Position numbers and translations under genes: made by a program. From the NCBI RefSeq assembly GCF_007993935.1, contig NZ_VITY01000010.1, forward strand, positions 1 through 64,000: DNA of 64,000 bases. The letters run 5' to 3'. The notes under the pieces are model-generated. The model saw only the letters and a list, made by a program, of their open reading frames with translations. It did not search any database and was not told the origin of the DNA. Origin of the DNA: Bradyrhizobium macuxiense (GTDB lineage Bacteria > Pseudomonadota > Alphaproteobacteria > Rhizobiales > Xanthobacteraceae). Shown piece after piece: positions 1 through 8,522 of the stretch (positions are counted from its first letter, which is position 1; each line of letters begins with the position of its first letter).

Positions 1-64
1 AGAACGGCCTATAATCCTCTCGTAGGACCTCTCGAGCACGGTCTGCCCCCACACGCTTCTCCAT
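1..64 (-). CDS. 5' end of an unidentified gene, cut by the window edge
   Basis: On the minus strand a clean AGGAGG Shine-Dalgarno box lies 5 bases before an ATG at 64. The frame stays open for 21 codons (MEKRVGADRAREVLREDY...) to the window edge. Another frame across the same bases has a more typical GC-rich third position but no well-placed start, so the frame is not certain. Too little is present to name a product. Confidence 0.35.
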   Translation of the reverse strand, partial: MEKRVGADRAREVLREDYRPF

Positions 65-114
65 CGCAACCTCCTTTGCTGGAGTGTTGCGACGAGCGGT
101 TGAATCCGCCCTGG

Positions 115-137
115 ATCGCCCGGTCGAGCCGGGCGAT
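115..137. repeat. Short palindrome (REP-like hairpin)
   Basis: A perfect 9-bp inverted repeat (ATCGCCCGG / CCGGGCGAT) around a 5-base loop. It lies in the gap between the divided gene at the window start and the 3' end of the acyl-CoA dehydrogenase. No T-run follows, so it is more likely a REP-type element than an intrinsic terminator. Confidence 0.5.
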
Positions 138-198
138 GACAGTGTGTTGTGTGGCGACGGCGCTGTGCGGCGCTGTTACGCGGCGCTGACGCGTCGGC

Positions 199-1338
199 TT
201 AGTAGCCTTTGCCGCTGGCGAGCTGGTCGGTGTGGAAATTGCTGTCGCCGAACAGCTCCTGGCAGACGCGGGCGCGCTTCATGAAGAAGCCGATGTCGAA
301 CTGGTCGGTCATGCCCATGCCGCCGTGCATCTGCACGCCCTCCTGCACGGCGAGCGTGGCGGTGGTGCCGGCCCGCGCCTTTGCCACCGCGACCGCGGTG
401 GCGGCCTTCTCGGCATCCGTATCGAGCGCCTGCAGCGCCTTCAACACGGCGGCGCGGGTGATCTCGATATCGATGTAGAGCTGGGCGGCGCGGTGCTGCA
501 GCGCCTGGAATTCGCCGATCGCCTTACCGAACTGCTTGCGCTCCTTCAGGTAGGTCACGGTGCGGCCGAACACCTCGTCGGAGAGACCGACCATTTCGGA
601 CGCGACCGCGCCACGGCCGATATTGAGCACGCCCTCGAGCAGCCCAAAGCCCTGATCGACCTCGCCGAGCACGCTGTCGGCATTGACCTCGACATTGTCG
701 AACACGATGCGCGCCGCGTTGTGCGAATCGACCATCGCGGTGCGCTCGACCGCGAGGCCCTTCGCCTTGGGATCGACCAGGAACAGCGTCAGCCCGTTCT
801 TGTCGCCGGCACTGCCCGCGCTGCGCGCCGCGACGATCAGAAGATCCGCGGTGTGGCCATCGACCACGAACGCCTTGTCGCCGGACAGCTTGAAACCGTT
901 GCCGGAGCGCGTCGCCTGCAACTTGGTCTGCAGCGGCCGATGCTTGGCACCCTCATCGATCGCGAGCGCCGCGAGCAGCGAGCCGTTGGCGATCTTCGGC
1001 AGATGCTGCGCCTTCTGCGCTTCGCTGCCGCCGCGCGCCAGCGCCGACGCCGCGAGCACCGAGGTCGAAAGGAACGGCGACGGCATCAAGGTGCGGCCGA
1101 TCTCCTCCATGACGATGCCGGCTTCGACGCAGCCGAGCCCGCTGCCGCCGAACTGGTCCGGCACCAGCAGGCCGGAGAAGCCCATCTCGGCAAAGGTTGT
1201 CCAGAGCTCGCGCGAGAAGCCGGTGGTGTCCTTGGCATCGCGCAGGCCGCGCAGATGCGCCACCGGCGCCTTGTCGCTGATGAGACCGCGCGCACTGTCG
1301 CGCAGCATGGATTGTTCTTCGGTGAGGACGAGGGCCAT
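199..1338 (-). CDS. Acyl-CoA dehydrogenase, probable non-catalytic partner subunit
   Basis: 379 residues with the usual acyl-CoA dehydrogenase layout: N-terminal helices (about 1-115), a middle beta domain (120-220) and a C-terminal helical domain with a QMHGGMGMTDQFDIG-type segment near the end. The position where single-subunit enzymes carry the catalytic glutamate reads LFGDSNFH instead of an EGT/EGGTSE motif. This is seen in the catalytically incomplete subunit of two-gene, alpha2beta2 acyl-CoA dehydrogenases such as the mycobacterial FadE28/FadE29 type. The neighbour at 1471-2655 has the glutamate. Both lie on the minus strand, separated by a palindromic repeat. A heteromer is inference; family membership is certain. 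Confidence 0.93.
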   Translation of the reverse strand: MALVLTEEQSMLRDSARGLISDKAPVAHLRGLRDAKDTTGFSRELWTTFAEMGFSGLLVPDQFGGSGLGCVEAGIVMEEIGRTLMPSPFLSTSVLAASALARGGSEAQKAQHLPKIANGSLLAALAIDEGAKHRPLQTKLQATRSGNGFKLSGDKAFVVDGHTADLLIVAARSAGSAGDKNGLTLFLVDPKAKGLAVERTAMVDSHNAARIVFDNVEVNADSVLGEVDQGFGLLEGVLNIGRGAVASEMVGLSDEVFGRTVTYLKERKQFGKAIGEFQALQHRAAQLYIDIEITRAAVLKALQALDTDAEKAATAVAVAKARAGTTATLAVQEGVQMHGGMGMTDQFDIGFFMKRARVCQELFGDSNFHTDQLASGKGY

Positions 1339-1380
1339 GGAGAATCCGATCTAACGTTCTAAGCAGAAAATTTCCGAGTT

Positions 1381-1464
1381 CGTCATTCCGGGGCGATGCG
1401 ACAGCATCGAACCCGGAATCTCGAGGTTCCGGGTTCGTCGCTTCGCGACGCCCCGGAACGACGG
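1381..1464. repeat. Intergenic palindromic repeat element, CGTCATTCCGGGG type
   Basis: About 84 bp with inverted ends (CGTCATTCCGGGGCG at the left, the complementary CGCCCCGGAACGACG at the right) and inner complementary segments around CCCGGAATCTCGAGGTTCCGGG. It fills the gap between two co-oriented acyl-CoA dehydrogenase genes. It could act as an mRNA hairpin between them; that role is not shown by the sequence. Confidence 0.75.
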
Positions 1465-1470
1465 CAGCAA

Positions 1471-2655
1471 CTACGCCCCCGGCAGATCGAGGATGCGCTT
1501 GGCGACGATGCCGAGCATCACCTCCGAGGTGCCGCCCTCGATCGAGTTGGCCTTGGTGCGCAGCCAGGCGCGCGGGCGGGCGCCGCCGCGGGAGCGGTCG
1601 CTCTCCCATTCCAGCGCGTCGATGCCGCCGGCCGACATTAGGATCTCGTAGCGGCGCTTGTTGAGCTCGGTGCCGTAATATTTCATCGCCGAGGAGAATG
1701 CCGGATGCGACTGCCCGGCCTTGGCGAGATCGACCGCGCGCTCCGCGGCCGCGGCGAGCGCGGCCTCGTCGACCTCGAAATTCGCGATCTGGCTGCGCAG
1801 CTGCGCGTCATCGAGCTTGCCTTGCGCGTCCGCGCCGACCGAGTCGGCCGCGATCTGGCCGAGCGGACGGCCGACGCCGCGCTCGCCCATGCCCGAGATC
1901 ATCGCGCGCTCATGCTGCAGCAGATATTTCGCGACATCCCAGCCGCGATTGACGGTGCCGACGACATGCGACTTCGGCACGCGGACATTGTCGAAGAAGG
2001 TTTCGCAGAACGGCGAATAGCCGGAGATCAGCAGGATCGGCTTGGTCGATACGCCCTTCGACGTCATGTCGAAGAGAATGAAGCTGATGCCGTCGTGCTT
2101 CTTCGCGGCCGGATCGGTGCGCACCAGGCAGAAGATCCAGTCGGCATAGTTGGCGTAGGAGGTCCAGATCTTCTGGCCGTTGATGATGTAATCATCGCCG
2201 TCGCCGACCGCGCGGGTTTGCAGCGAGGCGAGGTCGGAGCCGGCGTTCGGCTCGGAATAGCCCTGGCACCAGCGGATCAGACCCGCTGTGATCTTCGGCA
2301 GATGCTCCCTCTTCTGCTCCTCGGTGCCGTATTTCAGCAGCGCCGGTCCGAGCATCGAGATGCCGAACGAGGTCAGCGGCTGGCGCGCCCCGATCGCCGC
2401 CATCTCCTGGCGCACGATCTTGGCTTCCTCGCCGTCGAGGCCGCCACCGCCATATTCCCGGGGCCAATGCGGCACGGTCCAGCCCTTGTCGCGCATCCGC
2501 TCGAACCAGACCCGCTGCGCGTCCGACGAGAATTTCGCGTTGCGGCCACCCCAGAAGGTGTCGCCATCCGAGGTCATCGGTTTGCGCATCTCCGCCGGGC
2601 AATTCTGCTCCAGCCAGGCGCGGGTCTCTGCGCGGAATTTCTCGAGGTCAGCCAT
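1471..2655 (-). CDS. Acyl-CoA dehydrogenase, catalytic type
   Basis: 394 residues, a flavoprotein oxidising an acyl-CoA to the enoyl-CoA. Flavin/substrate-site segments typical of the family are visible (RWCQGYSEPNAGSDLASL near residue 130, then KIWTSYANYADW). The C-terminus holds SIEGGTSE, with Glu373 at the position of the catalytic base of medium-chain acyl-CoA dehydrogenase. It lies upstream of the incomplete paralogue at 199-1338 on the same strand, so the two may be cotranscribed and form one enzyme. The substrate is not predictable; long side chains of steroid-like or branched compounds are processed by the best known two-subunit enzymes of this kind. Confidence 0.95.
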   Translation of the reverse strand: MADLEKFRAETRAWLEQNCPAEMRKPMTSDGDTFWGGRNAKFSSDAQRVWFERMRDKGWTVPHWPREYGGGGLDGEEAKIVRQEMAAIGARQPLTSFGISMLGPALLKYGTEEQKREHLPKITAGLIRWCQGYSEPNAGSDLASLQTRAVGDGDDYIINGQKIWTSYANYADWIFCLVRTDPAAKKHDGISFILFDMTSKGVSTKPILLISGYSPFCETFFDNVRVPKSHVVGTVNRGWDVAKYLLQHERAMISGMGERGVGRPLGQIAADSVGADAQGKLDDAQLRSQIANFEVDEAALAAAAERAVDLAKAGQSHPAFSSAMKYYGTELNKRRYEILMSAGGIDALEWESDRSRGGARPRAWLRTKANSIEGGTSEVMLGIVAKRILDLPGA

Positions 2656-2823
2656 GGTGCGTTTCCAGTCAAAATCGACGAATTGGATTCGACCTTAGAC
2701 CTACGCAGCCGCCGAATTCAATATGCCTCGCGGCCGCGCCATGCTCTGGCGTCGCTACTCAGCTTGCGCGATCGGGTGTATCGCCGAGAAGGGGTAACGA
2801 TTGAAAAACAAGAGGAAACGGAC

Positions 2824-3369
2824 ATGCGGCTGAAGCTGCTTTCGCCTAGCGAAATGAACGCCGCCCAGAAAGAAACCTACGACGAGTCGATCGCCGGCAA
2901 GCGCGGCGCGCCACCGGCGCCGATGATGGCCTGGCTGAACAGCCCGGAGATGGCACGGCACGCCACCCGGCTCGGCGAGGTGCTGCGCTTCGACACGATC
3001 TTTCCGCCAAAGCTGTCGGAGATCGCGATCCTCGTCACCGCGCGGCACTGGACCGCACATTACGAATGGTATGCCCACAAGCGCCTTGCGCTGAAGGGCG
3101 GCCTCGATCCGAAGATCATCGAGGACATTCGCGTGCGCCGGACGCCGACCTTCGACGACCCCAAGGCCAGGGTGATCTACGACGTCGCCAAGGCGCTGCA
3201 CGAAGGTCACGGCCTGCCCAAGGGACTGTATGACGAGGCGGTCGAGGTGCTGAGCCAGCGCGGCCTGGTCGAGGTGATCGGTCTCTGCGGCTACTACACC
3301 ATGGTGTCGATGACGCTGAACACGTTCGAGTTCCAGCTGCCCGGCGGCGAGCTGTCGGAGCTCTGCTAG
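2824..3369 (+). CDS. Carboxymuconolactone decarboxylase family protein
   Basis: 181 residues starting at the ATG after AAGAGGAAACGG; the open frame extends far upstream but that part is the antisense of the acyl-CoA dehydrogenase. The core ILVTARHWTAHYEWYAHKR followed by ALKGG matches the all-helical CMD fold (PF02627). There is no CxxC pair, so it is not an AhpD-type peroxidase. Members take part in aromatic ring catabolism, but many have no assigned reaction. It is divergent from the acyl-CoA dehydrogenases and is followed by a VOC protein. Confidence 0.88.
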   Translation: MRLKLLSPSEMNAAQKETYDESIAGKRGAPPAPMMAWLNSPEMARHATRLGEVLRFDTIFPPKLSEIAILVTARHWTAHYEWYAHKRLALKGGLDPKIIEDIRVRRTPTFDDPKARVIYDVAKALHEGHGLPKGLYDEAVEVLSQRGLVEVIGLCGYYTMVSMTLNTFEFQLPGGELSELC

Positions 3370-3505
3370 ACCCGGCCCGGCCGTGGCGCCTTTCGGAAAC
3401 GCTGCGTTTCCGGATGGATCGCTCCGGCCCCGGCAAATCCCGACTATATCAGGAGGTGAAGCCTTGCCCCCGATGGCACGGCATTGATGCCAACGGAGCC
3501 AGGTC

Positions 3506-4000
3506 ATGCCAGAAAATCCCCCCATCATCGCGGGCACGCGGATCGGGCATGTCCACCTCAAGGTCGCCGATCTCGAGCGGGCGCTCGGCTTCTATTGCGG
3601 CGTGCTCGGCTTCGAACTGCAGCAGCGGATGGGCGCGGACGCGGCCTTCATCTCGGCCGGCGGCTATCACCACCACATCGGCCTCAACACCTGGGAGAGC
3701 AAGGGCGGCCGTCCACCGCCGCCCGGCACCACCGGCCTGTTCCACACCGCCATTCTCTATCCGAGCCGCCCGGCGCTCGCCGACGCGCTGCATCGGGTGC
3801 TGTCGGCCGGCATCCAGCTCGACGGCGCCAGCGACCACGGCGTCAGCCAGGCGCTCTACCTGCGCGACCCCGACGAGAACGGCGTCGAGCTCTACTGGGA
3901 CCGGCCCGAAGCCGAATGGCCGCGCAGCGCCGACGGCAAGCTTTCGATGTTCACGCGGCGGCTGGATCTGGAGGAGCTGCTGAAGCAGCGTGCGGCGTAA
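3506..4000 (+). CDS. VOC-family dioxygenase/glyoxalase-like protein
   Basis: 164 residues with two beta-alpha-beta-beta-beta modules of the vicinal oxygen chelate fold. Probable metal ligands are His17 (GHVHLKVADLERA), His80 (GLFHTAILYPSR) and Glu128 (DENGVELYWDRP), the His-His-Glu triad of extradiol dioxygenases, closest in pattern to the CatE/YfiE group. It lies about 135 bases after the CMD-family gene on the same strand. A role in ring cleavage with that gene is plausible but not demonstrated. Confidence 0.88.
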   Translation: MPENPPIIAGTRIGHVHLKVADLERALGFYCGVLGFELQQRMGADAAFISAGGYHHHIGLNTWESKGGRPPPPGTTGLFHTAILYPSRPALADALHRVLSAGIQLDGASDHGVSQALYLRDPDENGVELYWDRPEAEWPRSADGKLSMFTRRLDLEELLKQRAA

Positions 4001-4021
4001 TTCCGCGATCCGGACAATTTC

Positions 4022-4108
4022 GTAGCCCGGATGCAGCGGAGCGAAATCCGGGGTTCACTCCACGAGGCAATACCGTTCCCGGATTTCGCTGCGCTTCATC
4101 CGGGCTAC
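4022..4108. repeat. Palindromic repeat, GTAGCCCGGATG family, copy 1
   Basis: About 87 bp with long complementary arms: GTAGCCCGGATGCAGCG at the left and CGCTGCGCTTCATCCGGGCTAC (its near complement) at the right. A second copy is at 16373-16458. Here it separates the convergent VOC and MFS genes, where a strong hairpin could serve as a bidirectional transcription barrier. Confidence 0.8.
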
Positions 4109-4111
4109 TTG

Positions 4112-5329
4112 CTACTTCGTTCCCTTCGTCATGATCGTCACCGCCGCGATCAGCTCGAGGCCGATGCAGCCGTAGAACGGCAGCGTGTAGCTGCCGGAGA
4201 GATCGTGCAGCAGGCCGACCACGCCGGGGCCGAACGCATAGGTGATCTGATTGATCGCCGTGATCAGGCTGACCAGCACGCCGAAGGCGCGCGGATCGAA
4301 TTCGCGCTGCACGATCAGCGCCGGCAGCGTGATCAGATTGCCGACCGAGAAGCCGAACAGCGCGCAGGCGGTGATCTGCACAAAGTCATTGTGCACGTTG
4401 ATGATGAGAGCGAGCGCGATCGCCTGGCTGACAAAGGACAGCGCCGACGCCAGCCGTTGGTTGAGCTGGTCGATCACGAAAGAAAAGGAGACGCGGCCGA
4501 CTACCGCCATCGCGGTCAGCAGCGCCATCGCTACCGTCGCACGCTCGCGGCCGATCACCTGGTCGAGATAGGCGATCAGATGCACGATGAAGCCGACCTG
4601 GGCGAACAACACCAGCGCGAAGGCAATCGAGACCGAGAGGAAGCGGATGTCGCGCAGCGCATTGGCGCGCACCTGGGTCGCCGACGGCGCATCGGTCGCA
4701 GCAGCCGTCACCGCGTGCAGATGCACCGGCGGCTGCCCGACGAAGATCAGGATGACCGGCACCATCACCACGATCAGCAAAGCCGCAGCCGCGATCATCG
4801 CTCCGGAGAAGCCAAAATAGCCGATCCCCGCCACCAACAGCGGGACGCCGACGATGCCGCCGAAGCTCGCGCCGTTCAGCGCCAGGCTGATCGCCATGCC
4901 GCGCTTCTTGTCGAACCACAGGCCGAGCGTGTTGGTGATGATGCCGAGGCTGGTGCCGGCCCAGCCGAACGCCAGCAGCGCATCGGCGAGATAGAGCTGC
5001 CACGGCGCGCGCACCTCGCCGATCGCAACCGCTGCGACCGCCATCGCGAAGGTACCGGCGATCAGGCAGCTGCGCGCGCCGAACGCCTTGATCGCCTCGC
5101 TGACAAAGGCGACCAGCGCAGCGCCGAACAGATAGAAGAACGTCGTGCCCGACGAGATCAGCGACGCCGGCCAGCCGTGCAGCCGCTGCAGCTCGGCGAC
5201 ATAGACGCTCTGCCCGTAGAAACCCAGCCCCCAACCGAAGGTCGCGAGCAGGAAGCAGACGACGACGATGCGCCAGCCTTCGTAACCGAGCGAGGATTCG
5301 TCAGGCAGCGTGGGTGAGGATGCGTCCAT
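4112..5329 (-). CDS. MFS transporter
   Basis: 405 residues, about 12 hydrophobic segments, first helix at about residues 19-40 (IVVVCFLLATFGWGLGFYG). The loop after helix 2 and the LWFDKKRGMAISLALNG segment match the monocarboxylate/oxalate-formate type of the major facilitator superfamily. An inner-membrane carrier for an organic acid is likely, given the adjacent catabolic genes; the substrate is not readable from the sequence. A second MFS gene follows upstream on the same strand after about 200 bases. Confidence 0.9.
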   Translation of the reverse strand: MDASSPTLPDESSLGYEGWRIVVVCFLLATFGWGLGFYGQSVYVAELQRLHGWPASLISSGTTFFYLFGAALVAFVSEAIKAFGARSCLIAGTFAMAVAAVAIGEVRAPWQLYLADALLAFGWAGTSLGIITNTLGLWFDKKRGMAISLALNGASFGGIVGVPLLVAGIGYFGFSGAMIAAAALLIVVMVPVILIFVGQPPVHLHAVTAAATDAPSATQVRANALRDIRFLSVSIAFALVLFAQVGFIVHLIAYLDQVIGRERATVAMALLTAMAVVGRVSFSFVIDQLNQRLASALSFVSQAIALALIINVHNDFVQITACALFGFSVGNLITLPALIVQREFDPRAFGVLVSLITAINQITYAFGPGVVGLLHDLSGSYTLPFYGCIGLELIAAVTIMTKGTK

Positions 5330-5440
5330 TTCTTGCTCTTGCTTCCGACATCGTCATGACCGGGTTTATCCGTTCTCACGATGTAAGGAGCCGTGCAAGC
5401 CGGTCACTTCGAAACGGATCGAAGTGTCAGCAATTGGCAG

Positions 5441-5524
5441 GAGCTTGATCCGGAAAAGTGCGAAGCGGTTTTCCCTCGCGACAAACGCGAAGCGATTGCG
5501 CGGAGATCATGCTCAAAACAAAGC
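5441..5524. repeat. Dispersed intergenic repeat, 'CTTGATCCGGAAAAGTG' type
   Basis: A segment between the two MFS genes containing CTTGATCCGGAAAAGTGCG, then CGCGACAAACGCGAAGCG with short self-complementary stretches. It resembles a repeat found widely in Bradyrhizobium intergenic DNA (recognised from memory, not searched). A related fragment with GTTTTCGAGCGAAGTGG lies at 60513-60570. Confidence 0.45.
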
Positions 5525-5525
5525 T

Positions 5526-6776
5526 TTAGATGCTTGGGTCCGGGATTTCTTCCACCGCACGCAATTTCGCGCGCCGCTTGGCGAATGAAGCGAACGAGAG
5601 CACGACGAGCCCGAGCAGAACAGGCGGAAACACCACCATGTTGACGGCGTTCCAGCCGTAATGCGCGAGCAGCTGGCCCGACGAGAACGAGCCGATCGCC
5701 ATCATGCCGAACACCAGGAAATCGTTGAACGCCTGCACCTTGTTGCGCTCCTGCGGCCGGTGCGTTTCCAGCACCAGCGCGGAGGCGCCGACGAACGCAA
5801 AATTCCAGCCGACGCCGAGCACGATCAGCGTGGCCCAGAAGTGCGGCGCCGTGATCCCGGACAGCCCGATCATCGCGGCCACCGCCTCCAGCGCCAGGCC
5901 GAGCGCAACGATGGCGGGCGCGCCGAACCGCGCGATCAGCGAGCCGGTGAAGAAGCTCGGGCCGTACATTGCCACGATGTGCCACTGGATGCCGAAATTG
6001 GAATCGCTGACCGACAGCCCGCACATCTTCATGGCGAGTGGCGCCGAGGTCATCACCAGGTTCATCATCGGATAGGCGATCACACCGCATAGTGCCGCGG
6101 CGATGAAGCGCGGTTGTTTGGCGATCTCGAGCAGGGGACGACCGCCGTGCAGATCCGCCGCCGCAGGCTTCGGTGCGTCGACGCCCGACAGCACCGCCAT
6201 CGCCACCAGCGCGACCAGCGCCTGCATCACGAAGGAGAACGCGAACAGATAGGGCGGCCAGATGTCCATGGTCCATTGCACGAGCTGCGGCCCGAGCACG
6301 CCGGCGAACACGCCGCCGGCCATCACCCAGGACACCGCCTTGGGCCGGAACGCGACACTGGCGCCGTCGGCCGCGGCAAAGCGATAGGACTGCGCGACGG
6401 CGCCGTAGAGCCCGCCGAGGAAGGTCGCGCCGCAGAACAGCCAGAACGATGAATGCAGGATCGCCCAGGCGCCGAGCGCGCCGGTGAGCGTGCCGCAGAA
6501 GGTGCCGACGATGAAGGCGACGCGCCGTCCATAGGCGCGCGAGATCGCGCCGGTCGGCAGCGTGCCCGCGGCAAGGCCGAGCACATACATCGAGAGCGGC
6601 ACCGTCGCGAGCGAGATATCGGGCGCCAGCGACGCGCCGACGATCGAGCCGGTGGCGAAGATCACGGCCGAATTGGCCCCGGTCAGCGCCTGCGCCGCCG
6701 CAAGCCGCCACACATTGCCGCGCGCCCGCGCGTCGTCGCTCGCCTCATCCGCAGCTGTCACGTCGATCATCGGCAA
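5526..6776 (-). CDS. MFS transporter
   Basis: 416 residues with about 12 predicted membrane helices. The first loop carries GAISRAYGRRVAFIVGTF, the position of the MFS motif A (GxxxDRxGRR-like). Length and topology are normal for a drug/metabolite exporter or sugar-type carrier. It shares orientation with the MFS gene at 4112-5329 but only distant sequence likeness. No adjacent regulator identifies the substrate. Confidence 0.9.
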   Translation of the reverse strand: MPMIDVTAADEASDDARARGNVWRLAAAQALTGANSAVIFATGSIVGASLAPDISLATVPLSMYVLGLAAGTLPTGAISRAYGRRVAFIVGTFCGTLTGALGAWAILHSSFWLFCGATFLGGLYGAVAQSYRFAAADGASVAFRPKAVSWVMAGGVFAGVLGPQLVQWTMDIWPPYLFAFSFVMQALVALVAMAVLSGVDAPKPAAADLHGGRPLLEIAKQPRFIAAALCGVIAYPMMNLVMTSAPLAMKMCGLSVSDSNFGIQWHIVAMYGPSFFTGSLIARFGAPAIVALGLALEAVAAMIGLSGITAPHFWATLIVLGVGWNFAFVGASALVLETHRPQERNKVQAFNDFLVFGMMAIGSFSSGQLLAHYGWNAVNMVVFPPVLLGLVVLSFASFAKRRAKLRAVEEIPDPSI

Positions 6777-7049
6777 TCCCGCGCTGAAGCCCCGGCGGGA
6801 GCCTCCAAATCGCGGGCACTATGGAGAGCGGGTGCCGGCCGATCAACCGGCGCAAACGGACGTAGGCCATGCGGGAGGCGCACGAGGGGACCCACAACTC
6901 CGGCGTCGTCCTGGCGAAAGCCAGGACCCATAACCACCGAATCCTGTTGTGAGAAGGATCGCGGCCCAGCTGCGTTCGACAACCAGCATCTGGGGTAATG
7001 GGTCCTGGCTTTCGCCAGGACGACGTCAGTGTATTCCAACGTGCGTCAC
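6777..7049. other. Gene-free gap holding a palindromic element
   Basis: 273 bases between the MFS start and the 3' end of the HicB-like gene. Apart from the repeat at 6905-7024 no gene, tRNA or convincing toxin (HicA) reading frame was found. Confidence 0.6.
6905..7024. repeat. MITE-like palindromic element, GTCGTCCTGGCGAAAG family, copy 1
   Basis: About 120 bp bounded by near-perfect inverted ends: GTCGTCCTGGCGAAAGCC at the left and GGCTTTCGCCAGGACGAC at the right. Inside are an ATAACCACCG arm and a GGGGTAATG arm around a variable centre. Three more copies lie at 19664-19783, 35778-35898 and 53703-53823; this one is flipped relative to 19664 and 53703. Confidence 0.88.
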
Positions 7050-7547
7050 TTATCGCGCCGGCTTCCTGCCCGGACGCTTCTCGGCGCGCAGCGCGCCGGT
7101 CTTGTGAACTTTGGAGCGCGGCGCGATCGGGGCGCCGCGCGGGTAGCCGCCCGGCCATTCGAGCGCAAGCGAGCTGGCAAAGCCGAAGAAGCTCGAACGG
7201 CTCATGCCGAGCTCGGCGGCGCGCTTGTCGATCCGCGTGATCAGGCTTTTCGGCAAGTAGACATTGACGCGCTCGGACGGATCGGGCGGATCGACGCCGA
7301 CCATGAAGAAGGCGGCGACGTCGGAGCCCTTCGGCGGAACGATCCGCTCGATCGGGGTCGGCTCCGGCAGCGCGTGGCCCTGCTCGACCCAGCCGTCCAC
7401 CGCCTGCGCCAACGCATGCTCGGCGCGCTCGATCGCCTCTTCCTGCGACTTGCCGCCGGCAACGCAGCCGGGAAAATCCGGAAACCATGCCCCGAACGCG
7501 CCGCGCGGTCCGCGCTCCAGCACGGCCGGATAGAGCCGTCTCTTCAT
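7050..7547 (-). CDS. hicB: HicB-family antitoxin-like protein without a HicA partner
   Basis: 165 residues. The N-terminal part (about 1-60) is the HicB partial RNase H-like fold: AWFPDFPGCVAGGKSQEEA followed by a long helix. Residues about 85-130 (VNVYLPKSLITRIDKRAAEL) read as a ribbon-helix-helix DNA-binding region. A basic tail follows (GRKPAR). In HicAB modules a small HicA RNase (about 60-80 residues) is next to hicB; none is visible on either side. The upstream gap has a three-part repeated operator (7570-7620), consistent with autoregulation. It may now work as a free-standing regulator. Confidence 0.85.
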   Translation of the reverse strand: MKRRLYPAVLERGPRGAFGAWFPDFPGCVAGGKSQEEAIERAEHALAQAVDGWVEQGHALPEPTPIERIVPPKGSDVAAFFMVGVDPPDPSERVNVYLPKSLITRIDKRAAELGMSRSSFFGFASSLALEWPGGYPRGAPIAPRSKVHKTGALRAEKRPGRKPAR

Positions 7548-7569
7548 TCTGGCCTCCGTCGTCCAGGTA

Positions 7570-7620
7570 TGCTATTTCACACACCTCGGTGTGTCAAATA
7601 ACACATTGTCAAATAGCACA
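7570..7620. promoter_or_regulatory. Probable HicB-like operator: three copies of a TATTT(G/C)ACA half-site
   Basis: Between the divergent hicB-like and PCMT-like genes. TGCTATTTCACACACC (7570-7585) faces GGTGTGTCAAATAACA (7588-7603) as a dyad with two mismatches, and a further direct copy, TTGTCAAATAGCACA, follows at 7606-7620. The start codons are at 7547 (minus) and 7639 (plus), so a bound protein would cover both promoters. Binding by the HicB-like protein is inference. Confidence 0.6.
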
Positions 7621-7638
7621 TTGAGAGGGAGCACCGCG

Positions 7639-8511
7639 ATGGACCCCCAAGCCGAACTCCGCATTGTCCGCGGAGCCTATGCCAAGCAGATCATGGCCGC
7701 CGCCAACATCGTCGATCCGCGCGTGGCGGCGGCTTTCGCCGCGATTCCGCGCGAAGACTTCGTCGGCCCCGGGCCATGGATGATGCTGAGGTGGTGGAGC
7801 CGCGACTATGTGCCGACGCCCGATGCGGATCCGGTCTATCTCTACACCAACGATCTGATCGCCTTGCGGCCCGAGCGCCGTCTCAACAACGGCCAGCCCT
7901 CGCTGCACGCCTATCTCATGCATCAGGCCGCGCCCTCCGCCGGTGAGCATGTGGTGCATATCGGAACCGGCACCGGCTATTACACCGCGATCCTTGCGCA
8001 TCTGGTCGGGCCGTCCGGACGCGTGACCGGGATCGAATACGACGGCGAGCTCGCAGCGCGCGCCCGCGCCAATCTCAAAGCTTGCGCCAATGTCGAGATC
8101 ATCGCAGGCGACGGCACGCTGGTCCCGTTCGATTCGGCCGACGTGATCTACGTCAATGCCGGTTGCACCCGACCCGCCGTGCGATGGCTCGACGGCCTCG
8201 CCGATGGCGGCCGCCTGATCCTGCCGCTGACGTCAGATGAGGGATTCAAGGGCGGCGCGCCGGAGCAGGTGGCGCGATCCGGCGCGGTGTTCCGGGTTCG
8301 GCGCGAGGGCGCAGGCTATCAGGCCGCCTGGATATCGCCGGTCGCGATCATTCCCTGCGACGGCGGCCGCGACGAGGCGTCGGAAAAGGTGTTGGCCGAA
8401 GCCTTCGCCAGCGGCGGCTGGCAGAAGGTGACGCGGCTTTATCGTGATGCTGAGCTTCCCGACGAGCGCTGCTGGCTGCGCGGCGACGGGTGGTGTTTGG
8501 CTTACGACTGA
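7639..8511 (+). CDS. Protein-L-isoaspartate O-methyltransferase-like protein
   Basis: 290 residues from the ATG preceded by GAGAGGGAG; the frame runs further upstream through the operator repeats and is unlikely to be used. The SAM motif I, HVVHIGTGTGYYTAILAHL, sits near residue 100, followed by the acidic post-I residue (GIEYD). N-terminal helix and PREDFVGPGPW match the PCMT family (PF01135). The protein is longer than E. coli Pcm (about 208) and has an extra C-terminal region, so a substrate other than isoaspartyl peptides is possible. Confidence 0.82.
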   Translation: MDPQAELRIVRGAYAKQIMAAANIVDPRVAAAFAAIPREDFVGPGPWMMLRWWSRDYVPTPDADPVYLYTNDLIALRPERRLNNGQPSLHAYLMHQAAPSAGEHVVHIGTGTGYYTAILAHLVGPSGRVTGIEYDGELAARARANLKACANVEIIAGDGTLVPFDSADVIYVNAGCTRPAVRWLDGLADGGRLILPLTSDEGFKGGAPEQVARSGAVFRVRREGAGYQAAWISPVAIIPCDGGRDEASEKVLAEAFASGGWQKVTRLYRDAELPDERCWLRGDGWCLAYD

Positions 8512-8522
8512 CGCGATGATCC

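Noticed and set aside
4031-5317. A 428-codon plus-strand frame opposite the MFS transporter
   Set aside because: Arg/Asp/Gln-rich with no hydrophobic segments; the minus strand encodes a 12-helix carrier.
6777-7640. hicA toxin gene next to the HicB-like gene
   Set aside because: No 55-85 codon frame with a GSHxxF-type motif was found on either strand in the flanking gaps.
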